Source of the DNA: an uncultured Porphyromonadaceae bacterium
Lineage (GTDB): Bacteria > Bacteroidota > Bacteroidia > Bacteroidales > Muribaculaceae
Length of the DNA: 6,059 nt
Direction: 5' to 3'
NCBI GenBank assembly: GCA_947178565.1
Contig: CAMWYV010000080.1
Location: forward strand, 1 to 6,059
Below, one piece after another: positions 1 through 6,059 of the stretch; position 1 is the stretch's first letter; each line of letters opens with the position of its first letter. Position numbers and translations under genes: made by a program. The notes under the pieces were generated by a model. That model was not told the DNA's origin. It ran no database searches and worked only from the letters and a program-made list of their open reading frames with translations.

Positions 1-63
1 TATATATATACTAACGACTTACGACCGCACCAACTAAAAACAAACTGTTAAAACAGAAAAATA

Positions 64-81
64 TTATAGAATTTTATAGAA
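64..81. repeat. 8-base direct repeat with 10-base period upstream of promoter
   Basis: TTATAGAA occurs at 64-71 and again at 74-81, so the copies sit about one helical turn apart on the same DNA face. They overlap the place where the -33 element of the downstream promoter should lie. Such an arrangement could be a binding site for a regulator, but the region is AT-rich and a chance repeat is quite possible. The function is inferred only from position. Confidence 0.3.
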
Positions 82-107
82 ATACCGGAAAATATTGATA
101 CCTTTGC
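72..107 (+). promoter_or_regulatory. Bacteroidota-type promoter for the transporter operon
   Basis: TACCTTTGC at 99-107 is a full match to the -7 consensus TAnnTTTG(Y) used by the primary sigma factor of Bacteroidota. The matching -33 element (consensus TTTG or TTG) is weak: the best candidate at about the right distance is the T-run TTTTA at 72-76. A strong -7 box with a poor -33 box is common in promoters that need an activator, which would fit an inducible uptake operon, but this is inference. The predicted transcription start is near 109-113, giving a leader of about 130 nt before the transporter ATG at 242. Confidence 0.7.
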
Positions 108-110
108 GAC

Positions 111-193
111 TTCATAGGCTTGGAAAAGTCCTGTGACACAGTATGAAATATAGCGGCGAAAGGCTCTTGATATAAGACCCCTAAGCCGGACTG
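111..193 (+). promoter_or_regulatory. Candidate structured 5' leader RNA
   Basis: Several helices can be drawn by hand in the predicted leader. TTCATA (111-116) pairs with TATGAA (142-147), enclosing CTGT-GAC-ACAG (131-141). Downstream, CGGC (154-157) pairs with GCCG (185-188). This encloses GGCTCTT (162-168) paired with AAGACCC (174-180), with one C-C mismatch and a GATAT loop; the two helices are separated by a symmetrical internal loop, GAAA over CTAA. Competing pairings also exist: CAGT (139-142) with ACTG (190-193), and GGCTT (117-121) with AAGCC (183-187). I do not recognise a known riboswitch class. A cis-regulatory leader is plausible, but no covariation evidence is available from one sequence. 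Confidence 0.45.
143..175 (+). other. Possible 10-codon leader reading frame
   Basis: An ATG at 143 opens a ten-codon frame (MKYSGERLLI) ending with TAA at 173-175, entirely inside the candidate leader structure. Translation of it would melt the CGGC/GCCG and GGCTCTT/AAGACCC helices, so it could act as a leader peptide. Nothing in the amino-acid composition points to an attenuation signal, and a frame this short is expected by chance. It is recorded because of its position only. Confidence 0.12.
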
Positions 194-201
194 AATAAAG
201 C

Positions 202-216
202 GAATTGAAGTAATTC
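202..216 (+). promoter_or_regulatory. Short AT hairpin in leader
   Basis: GAATT (202-206) and AATTC (212-216) can form a five-base-pair hairpin with a GAAGT loop, ending 25 bases before the transporter ATG. The T-run at 233-238 is too far from it to make an intrinsic terminator. It could influence ribosome access, but the stem is weak. Confidence 0.25.
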
Positions 217-221
217 ACTAT

Positions 222-245
222 ATGTCTAATTATTTTTTAGTATGA
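222..245 (+). other. Possible 7-codon upstream frame overlapping the transporter start
   Basis: An ATG at 222 opens a seven-codon frame (MSNYFLV) whose TGA stop at 243-245 overlaps the transporter ATG at 242-244 as ATGA. This overlap is typical of translational coupling. No Shine-Dalgarno motif precedes either start, which is normal for this phylum. The frame is so short that chance is a strong alternative. Confidence 0.2.
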
Positions 246-3200
246 AAAAGTTTTTATTATTGCTATTGACCGTGGCTACGTTCGCGATCGCATCAGCACA
301 GACACGCACCGTTACCGGTACTGTCATCTCAGCTGACGACAACGAGCCTCTTGCCGGTGCGAGCGTCCTCCCTATTGGCGGAGGTATGGGCACCTCGACT
401 GACGTTGACGGTAAGTTCACACTCAAAGTGAACTCAAACGTGCACAAAATCAGAGTTACCTTTGTGGGTATGCACACTCTGGAAGTGGACATCACCAACG
501 AGCCCATGCTCATCAAGATGGTTAGCTCCGACAGCAGCCTCGATGAAGTTATGGTCGTTGCATACGGTACCGCCAAGAAATCGGCATTTACCGGTTCTGC
601 AACCGTAATCAATGCTGAAGAAATCGAGCAGTCTCAGGTTACCAACGCCCTCAACGCCCTTCAGGGTAAGGCTGCAGGTACTCAGATCTACAACCAGTCA
701 GGTCAGCCCGGTAACGGCCCTTCATCAATCATTATCCGCGGTATCTCTTCACTCAACGCCGGCAACAGTCCGCTTATCGTGCTTGACGGTGTGCCCTACG
801 GCGGTTCTATCACAAATATCAACACTGCCGATATCGAGTCTATGACCATCCTCAAGGATGCCGCTTCAAACGCTCTTTACGGTGCCCGTGGTGCTAACGG
901 TGTAATCCTAATCACCACCAAGAAGGCTAAAGCTGGTTCAAACGCTATCGTTACTCTCGATGCAAAGTGGGGTCAGAACTCACGTGCCGTTCAGGACTAC
1001 AATACCATTCAGAATCCCCGTCTCTATATGGAGACATACTACACATCTCTCTACAACTACTTCACCACCGAACAGGGCATGACCCCCAACCAGGCTTGGC
1101 AGGCAGCTAACAACAACCTTATCAGCAGTTCTGACTACGGTCTCGGTTACCAGCCTTTCACCTACCCCTCCAATGAATTCTTCATCGGTCGCAACGGCAA
1201 GGTGAATCCCGCCGCTACTCTCGGAAATATGGTAAGCTACAACGGAATGGACTACCTCATCACTGCTGATGACTGGCTCGCAGAAACCTACAGCAAGAGC
1301 CTCCGTCAGGAATACAACGTGTCTGTTTCCAATTCATCTCAGTACACCAATTTCTACGCTTCTGTCGGCTACCTCAACAACGAGGGTATCATCGCCAATA
1401 CAAACTACGAGCGTTTCACCGGTCGCTTGAACGCTGACTCTCAGGTAAAATCATGGCTCAAGGTCGGCGGTAACCTCGCGTACGCCCACACAAACAACAA
1501 TGCTATGTCGTCTGACGGTTCTACCTCATCGGTAGCAAACCCTCTTGCCATCGCAACTACTATCGCTCCCATCTACCCGATGTATATCCGTGACGGAAAG
1601 GGTCAGATTATGAGAAATTCCGACAACATGATTCTCTATGACTACGGTCAGGGAGAGAACGCCGGTCTCCGTCGTCCCGGTGGAGCATCATTCGGTTCCA
1701 ACGGTGTTTCAGACGTTATGTACAATACCAACAATACCGAAGGTAACTCTGTAAATGCCACCGGATTCGCTGAAGTTCGTTTCCTGAAGGACTTCAAGTT
1801 CACTACAAACAACACCGTTTATGTGAATGAATATCGTTCTACATATGTAAACAATCCTCTTACTGAAAACAACATCTCATCAGGCGGTCTTGTTGAGAAA
1901 GATCACAACCGCTACATGACCTATTCATTCCAGCAGCTCCTCAACTGGAACCGCAAGTTCGGTAAGCACGATGTCGCTATCCTTCTCGGTCACGAAAATA
2001 CCTGGATCAAGACCGCATACCTCAGTGCCACCCGCACAAATATGTTCGCTCCGGGCAACCACGAGCTCAGCGGTGCAGTTATCGACAACTCTATGGACTC
2101 TTACACCTCTGACTACGATAACGAAGGCTACTTCTTCCGCGCTCAGTATGACTACGACAGCAAATACTTCGCATCAGCCTCATATCGTCGTGACGCTTCC
2201 TCACGGTTCCATCCCGATCACCGTTGGGGTAACTTCTGGTCACTCGGAGCCGCTTGGATTATCTCTAAGGAAGACTGGTTCCAGGCTCCCTGGGTAAACA
2301 TGTTGAAGATCAAGGCTTCTTACGGTGAGCAGGGTAACGATAATATCGGTAACTACCGCTACACCAACAACTATACTATTGTAAACGTGGACGGTCAGCC
2401 CTCACTCTCTGCAAGCTCTGTCAAGGGTAACCCCAATATCTCCTGGGAAAAGAACGGAAACTTCAACGCAGGTGTTGAATTCGCGTTCCTGAACAACAGA
2501 CTCAGCGGTAGCATCGAAGGCTTCATACGTAACACCACCGATATGCTCTATCAGAAGCCTCTCGCTGCTTCAACAGGATACTCAAACCAGTGGGAAAACT
2601 TCGGTGATATGCGCAACACCGGTATGGAAATCGACCTCCACGGCACCGTCATCGATACCCGTGACTTCACTTGGGATCTCAACCTCAACTTCACATTCTA
2701 CAAAAACAAAGTTACCCGCCTCCCCGAAACCAACAGAGGCAACTATGTTGAAGGTCACTACGGAACATCATCACGCGGATTCTTCATCGCCGAAGGTCTC
2801 CCCCTCTATACCTACTACATGGCTCAGTTTGCAGGCGTTGACCCCGAAAACGGTAAACCCCTCTTCTGGAAGAACGTATATAAGAAAGATGACAACGGTG
2901 AGATCATCAAAGACGCAGCCGATCATCCTATCGTCGAGTCACGCGAAAAGGTTGACTACAACGACGATCCCGACAAATATCTCTGCGGCTCCGCTATCCC
3001 CAAGGCATACGGCGGCTTCGGAACAGCATTTACCTTCAAAGGCTTCGACCTCTCCGTTGACTTCACATATCAGATCGGCGGCAAGGTTATCGACAGCAGC
3101 TACGACAGCTATATGAACGCTCCTCAATCAGGTTTCCGTGGTGCTACTTTCCACGCTGACGTGCTCAAATCCTGGACACCCGAAAACCCCGGCTCAACCA

Positions 3201-3499
3201 TACCCCGCTTCCAGTTCGGTGACGATTTCCAGATCACATCCGATCAGTATCTTACCGATGCTTCCTACCTCACACTCCAGAACGTTAATTTCGGCTACAC
3301 CATTCCCAAGAATATCTGCAAGAAGATGTTCCTTGAAAAGATCCGCGTGTATTTCAGCGGCGAAAATCTGTGGTTGTGGTCTAAGCGTCAGGGTCTCGAC
3401 CCCCGTCAGTTTGCCCTCGGTGGCAGCAGCGTCAGCGGTGGTAACGCATACTATTCGGCTATCCGCACTATGTCAGGCGGCATCACTGTAACTTTCTAA
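242..3499 (+). CDS. SusC/RagA family TonB-dependent outer-membrane transporter
   Basis: This is the outer-membrane barrel of a SusCD import complex, moving a ligand handed over by the SusD-like lid into the periplasm with TonB-ExbBD energy. Residues 1-19 form a signal peptide (K2 K3, hydrophobic run, likely cut at ASA|Q20). Residues 23-95 resemble the carboxypeptidase-regulatory-like domain usual in SusC proteins. DEVMVVAYG at 101-109 fits the TonB box. The plug follows at about 112-228, with the family signature SLNAGNSPLIVLDGVP (170-185) and ILKDAASNALYGARGANGV (203-221). The barrel fills the rest, including RDASSRFHPDHRWGNFWS near 650, SYGEQGNDNIGNY near 695, NLWLWSKRQGLDPR at 1042-1055, and a terminal Phe (ITVTF) as in other outer-membrane barrels. 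At 1085 aa it has the family's usual length and looks intact. There is no STN domain at the N-terminus, so control by an ECF sigma/anti-sigma pair acting through this protein is unlikely. The ligand cannot be told from sequence. Codons are strongly biased: I count only 2 ATA among about 65 Ile codons. Confidence 0.97.
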   Translation: MKKFLLLLLTVATFAIASAQTRTVTGTVISADDNEPLAGASVLPIGGGMGTSTDVDGKFTLKVNSNVHKIRVTFVGMHTLEVDITNEPMLIKMVSSDSSLDEVMVVAYGTAKKSAFTGSATVINAEEIEQSQVTNALNALQGKAAGTQIYNQSGQPGNGPSSIIIRGISSLNAGNSPLIVLDGVPYGGSITNINTADIESMTILKDAASNALYGARGANGVILITTKKAKAGSNAIVTLDAKWGQNSRAVQDYNTIQNPRLYMETYYTSLYNYFTTEQGMTPNQAWQAANNNLISSSDYGLGYQPFTYPSNEFFIGRNGKVNPAATLGNMVSYNGMDYLITADDWLAETYSKSLRQEYNVSVSNSSQYTNFYASVGYLNNEGIIANTNYERFTGRLNADSQVKSWLKVGGNLAYAHTNNNAMSSDGSTSSVANPLAIATTIAPIYPMYIRDGKGQIMRNSDNMILYDYGQGENAGLRRPGGASFGSNGVSDVMYNTNNTEGNSVNATGFAEVRFLKDFKFTTNNTVYVNEYRSTYVNNPLTENNISSGGLVEKDHNRYMTYSFQQLLNWNRKFGKHDVAILLGHENTWIKTAYLSATRTNMFAPGNHELSGAVIDNSMDSYTSDYDNEGYFFRAQYDYDSKYFASASYRRDASSRFHPDHRWGNFWSLGAAWIISKEDWFQAPWVNMLKIKASYGEQGNDNIGNYRYTNNYTIVNVDGQPSLSASSVKGNPNISWEKNGNFNAGVEFAFLNNRLSGSIEGFIRNTTDMLYQKPLAASTGYSNQWENFGDMRNTGMEIDLHGTVIDTRDFTWDLNLNFTFYKNKVTRLPETNRGNYVEGHYGTSSRGFFIAEGLPLYTYYMAQFAGVDPENGKPLFWKNVYKKDDNGEIIKDAADHPIVESREKVDYNDDPDKYLCGSAIPKAYGGFGTAFTFKGFDLSVDFTYQIGGKVIDSSYDSYMNAPQSGFRGATFHADVLKSWTPENPGSTIPRFQFGDDFQITSDQYLTDASYLTLQNVNFGYTIPKNICKKMFLEKIRVYFSGENLWLWSKRQGLDPRQFALGGSSVSGGNAYYSAIRTMSGGITVTF

Positions 3500-3519
3500 T
3501 CAATTTACAACTATTCACA

Positions 3520-5142
3520 ATGAAAAATATATTGAAATCGCTTGCGGTTCTGACCGTGGCAACACCCATGCTGACGGGATGTATCGAAGAGACATTCCCT
3601 ACCAGTGGAGTGACTACAGAACAGGTTGCCCAGTCGTCAAAATCTCTTGAATCTATCGTCAAGGGTATGCCGGCATACATGAAGGAATGGCACATCTGGA
3701 GCACAAATGCTTTTGACTTCGGTTATCCTGCCATATTCATCGCACAGAATGTGATGACCAATGACATGGTTCAGCCTTTTAATGGCTATCAGCACTTCTT
3801 GTATTGGGAACAGGTAACCGTATCAATAGACCCGGAATATCTGCTATCTCAGATCAACTGGTACTACCTCAACTTCCAGGTTAAGGCTGCGAATGAAGTG
3901 ATCGGTATGCTTTCTGACCCGAAAACACCGGAACAGATTAAATGCCTTGCAGAGGCTATAACCTATCGTTCGGCAACATATCTTGACATGGCGCGCATAT
4001 ACGAGTTCTTGCCTAACGCTACCATCAGCCCTGTCAATGCTGCCGGTAACGACGTTACAGGTCTCACTGTGCCATACGTTACTCCCGATATGACAAGTGA
4101 CGAGATATCAAACAATCCCCGTCTGCCTCACGCGGAGATGTCAAAGCATCTTCTCGAAGACCTCGCAGAGGCAGAACAGCTCTTCCTGTCAACAACTGCC
4201 TCACGTAGCTCAAAGGTGTTCCCCGACCTCGCTGTTGTATATGGTCTTATGGCTCGTGTATATATGTGGGACGAGAACTATCCAGAGGCTGCAAAGTATG
4301 CCCGCAAGGCTATCACTACCGGCTCAGGCTATGCGCCCCTCACCAGAACAGAGTGGTTTGACAAAACCAACGGCTTCAACAATTCAAGCTTCAACTCCTG
4401 GATGTGGGCTATACAGTATGAAAACAATGATGACGCTGTTACTACCGGACAGAATTCAAACTGGGCAAGTTTCATGGTTTCTGAATCAGCTATCGGCTAC
4501 AACGGTCAGCGTGGTTGTAACATGATGATCGATGCCGCTCTATACGCTTCTATCGACAATGCCGACTGGCGTAAGCTCTCTTGGAAAGCTCCTGCAGGAA
4601 GCGCGCTCTCCGGTCTTGAACCTTTCATATCGGCAAGCCAAGCAAACTCGCTTATGACCTACACTGGCATTAAATTCCGTCCAGGTAGCGGTGTCGTTGA
4701 CCAGAGAACAACAACATTCACCGTGGCTGTTCCCCTCATGCGAATCGAAGAGATGTATCTCATAGAGGCTGAGGCTACAGCACAGACCAATCCCGGTCAG
4801 GGCAAAACCCTTCTCGAATCATTCATGCAGACTTACCGCTACCCCACCTATGTATGTCTTGCTTCAGACAAGGACGGAGTGGTTGACGAGTGCTTCAAGC
4901 AGAAACGCATCGAGTTCTGGGGTGAAAACGTAATATTCTATGACTATAAGCGCCTCAATAAGGGCGTGACCCGTGCTTATCAGGGTTCAAATTGGCCTGC
5001 GGCAACTCAGTACAATGTAACAGGTCGTCCCGGATGGATGAACTGGCCTTTCGTCAGCTATGAAAGCGACTTCAACAAAGGTGTGGAAGGCTACCTCAAC
5101 CCCCCTGTAGGTGATAAATTCAAACCGGCTACTAACAATTAA
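3520..5142 (+). CDS. SusD/RagB family surface substrate-binding lipoprotein
   Basis: This is the ligand-binding lid of the SusCD pair, anchored to the outer leaflet of the outer membrane and sitting over the barrel encoded just upstream. A type II signal peptide ends in the lipobox LTG|C21. The acidic residues right after the cysteine (C-I-E-E) resemble the lipoprotein export signal that sends Bacteroidota lipoproteins to the surface. SusD-like helical features include YRSATYLDMARIYEF (149-163) and a TPR-like segment AVVYGLMARVYMWDENYPEA (238-257). C-terminal family motifs are VPLMRIEEMYLIEAEA (404-419) and the KRIEFWGENVIFYDYKRL region (462-479), matching the common R-x-E-L-x-x-E-G-x-R-x-x-D-L pattern. 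Its length of 540 aa is normal. The many aromatic residues (for example WYY at 114-116 and WPFVSY at 509-514) could include ligand-stacking positions, but the binding site cannot be assigned. The gene starts 20 bases after the transporter stop, so co-transcription is nearly certain. The start is the only ATG that gives a full signal peptide. Confidence 0.95.
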   Translation: MKNILKSLAVLTVATPMLTGCIEETFPTSGVTTEQVAQSSKSLESIVKGMPAYMKEWHIWSTNAFDFGYPAIFIAQNVMTNDMVQPFNGYQHFLYWEQVTVSIDPEYLLSQINWYYLNFQVKAANEVIGMLSDPKTPEQIKCLAEAITYRSATYLDMARIYEFLPNATISPVNAAGNDVTGLTVPYVTPDMTSDEISNNPRLPHAEMSKHLLEDLAEAEQLFLSTTASRSSKVFPDLAVVYGLMARVYMWDENYPEAAKYARKAITTGSGYAPLTRTEWFDKTNGFNNSSFNSWMWAIQYENNDDAVTTGQNSNWASFMVSESAIGYNGQRGCNMMIDAALYASIDNADWRKLSWKAPAGSALSGLEPFISASQANSLMTYTGIKFRPGSGVVDQRTTTFTVAVPLMRIEEMYLIEAEATAQTNPGQGKTLLESFMQTYRYPTYVCLASDKDGVVDECFKQKRIEFWGENVIFYDYKRLNKGVTRAYQGSNWPAATQYNVTGRPGWMNWPFVSYESDFNKGVEGYLNPPVGDKFKPATNN

Positions 5143-5155
5143 GTAAGTTAACACG

Positions 5156-6019
5156 ATGAAATTCAATAAAATATTTTCAATCCTCGGGCTTACCGCAGCA
5201 ATGGCTTTCACAGCTTGTACTGACTCGGTGGAATATACCCCCGCGCCCCAGGAAGAAACACCCGGGGTTTATTTCCCGGATGTAGAAATATCTGACTTCG
5301 CTCTTGATGCGAATTCAACAGCGCAGGTTATCACAATCTCACGCAAGGAAGTCGGTGGAGAAGTGACTGTAGGCATCACCGCCACAGGAGATACCGACAA
5401 ATTCTCCGTTCCCGCTTCCGTAACCTTTGCCGGCGGTGCTGAGACTGCGGTCATCAACATCACTCCTCTTGTTGATCAGATGGTTGACTTCACTACCTAC
5501 AAACTCGCCCTCACCATCGCTCCCGAGTATAGCTCAGATTATCTCGTTAACACTTGGGAAGGAACATTCGTTTATGCAAACAGCAAAGAATGGGTTTCAC
5601 TCGGTATGTGCGTATATACCGATGATATGGTTGGACCGTTGTTCAGCAACCCCTGTTTCTCTTGGGAGGTTGAAATCGAGGAGCACACAAATACCCCCGG
5701 TCTCTACCGCCTCGTCAATCCTTACGGCTGCGAGGATTCTCCCTTTGCACGCTACTGCAAACTTGAAGAGAATTATATAATCGTTGACGCTACCAACCCT
5801 GCAAAAGTATTCTTCGGAGAAGATCCCAACGATGGCTTCACTACCGGCGTTGACATGGGCTACGGTATCATGACTATCGGACTGCAGGCATTTGGAACAT
5901 ATGCTGACGGCAAAATCACATGGCCGGTAAAAGGACTTGCGATATTCGATGATGACGGCGGATATTACGCTAACCAGAGCGGCAAATTCTGCATTGACCT
6001 TTCAGACCTCGTAGATTAA
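5156..6019 (+). CDS. Surface lipoprotein in SusE/surface glycan-binding position, function unassigned
   Basis: I do not recognise a named family with certainty. The product (287 aa) has a type II signal peptide with lipobox FTA|C21 followed by TDSVE, so it is probably a surface lipoprotein. Two parts are visible. Residues about 36-124 are rich in alternating beta-strand patterns (GVYFPDVEISDF, QVITISRKE, GEVTVGITATGD, ETAVINITPL, YKLALTIAPE), like a Calx-beta or other immunoglobulin-like fold. Residues about 135-287 are rich in Trp, Gly and Asp and contain the stretch TPGLYRLVNPYG (180-191), which I associate with lipoproteins encoded beside SusCD pairs. Five cysteines (152, 167, 192, 201, 279) all lie in this second part. 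The gene starts 13 bases after the SusD-like gene and is the last of the operon, the place where SusE/F or surface glycan-binding proteins usually lie. A ligand-capture role is therefore inferred from position. No catalytic motif of a hydrolase is seen, and the protein looks complete. Confidence 0.85.
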   Translation: MKFNKIFSILGLTAAMAFTACTDSVEYTPAPQEETPGVYFPDVEISDFALDANSTAQVITISRKEVGGEVTVGITATGDTDKFSVPASVTFAGGAETAVINITPLVDQMVDFTTYKLALTIAPEYSSDYLVNTWEGTFVYANSKEWVSLGMCVYTDDMVGPLFSNPCFSWEVEIEEHTNTPGLYRLVNPYGCEDSPFARYCKLEENYIIVDATNPAKVFFGEDPNDGFTTGVDMGYGIMTIGLQAFGTYADGKITWPVKGLAIFDDDGGYYANQSGKFCIDLSDLVD

Positions 6020-6040
6020 TCTTTAACTCCTTATATCTAA

Positions 6041-6059
6041 GAGCGGATGCCACCCGGCA
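6041..6059 (+). terminator. Probable operon terminator, cut by the window edge
   Basis: After the last stop codon the sequence runs GAGCGGATGCC-ACCC-GGCA and then ends. TGCC (6048-6051) and GGCA (6056-6059) pair across an ACCC loop, and the left arm GAGCGGA at 6041-6047 has no partner inside the window. This looks like the left arm, loop and start of the right arm of a GC-rich intrinsic terminator. The decisive part, the rest of the right arm and a T-run, lies beyond the edge. It would close the operon 21 bases after the third gene. Confidence 0.5.

Noticed and set aside
45..56. CTGTTAAAACAG as terminator of a preceding gene
   Set aside because: The stem is only four to five weak base pairs and is not followed by a T-run on the + strand.
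131..141. CTGTGACACAG as a CRP-like operator
   Set aside because: It is a perfect palindrome around one base, but a CRP site needs TGTGA and TCACA about six bases apart. It is downstream of the promoter and is better explained as an RNA hairpin.
226..612. 128-codon open frame on the - strand over the start of the transporter gene
   Set aside because: It lies antisense to the signal peptide and N-terminal domain of a clear SusC gene, has no domain pattern, and no Bacteroidota promoter box was found for it. It is a coding shadow.
2707..2714. CAAAGTTA, which reads TAACTTTG on the - strand, as a promoter for an antisense RNA
   Set aside because: One or two such eight-base matches per strand are expected by chance in 6 kb, and no convincing -33 element accompanies it.
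2604..3116. 170-codon + strand frame inside the transporter gene
   Set aside because: It is an alternative frame of the barrel-coding region with a Ser/Thr/Pro-rich, low-complexity product, typical of a shadow of C-ending codons.
4097..4525. 142-codon + strand frame inside the SusD-like gene
   Set aside because: The SusD frame is continuous through it with family motifs on both sides; the alternative product has no recognisable features.

Overview
The window is a three-gene nutrient-uptake operon from a member of the Bacteroidales. All real genes are on the + strand. The evidence is a SusC-type TonB-dependent outer-membrane transporter, directly followed by a SusD-type surface lipoprotein and a third surface lipoprotein. 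A promoter box of the Bacteroidota type (TAnnTTTG) lies upstream, and there are no Shine-Dalgarno sequences before the starts. The moderate GC content and C-ending codon preference would suit a gut Muribaculaceae- or Prevotella-like genome, but that placement is inference.

Layout: positions 1-98 are AT-rich upstream DNA with an 8-base repeat at a 10-base period. A promoter -7 box sits at 99-107. The predicted mRNA starts near 110 and carries a leader of about 130 nt, with several nested or competing helices (111-193), a small AT hairpin (202-216) and two very short reading frames, one of which overlaps the transporter start as ATGA. The transporter (242-3499, 1085 aa), the SusD-like protein (3520-5142, 540 aa) and the third lipoprotein (5156-6019, 287 aa) follow with gaps of 20 and 13 bases, which indicates one transcript. 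The last 19 bases look like the first part of a terminator hairpin cut by the window edge.

How it works: the SusD-like protein would bind a glycan or peptide at the cell surface and act as a lid on the SusC-like barrel, which imports the ligand using TonB energy. The third lipoprotein occupies the position of SusE or of a surface glycan-binding protein and probably helps capture ligand. No glycoside hydrolase, peptidase, sulfatase or regulator is present, so the substrate cannot be named. The transporter family is well known. The less ordinary parts are the structured leader, the third protein and the strong codon-usage contrast between the transporter and its two partners.
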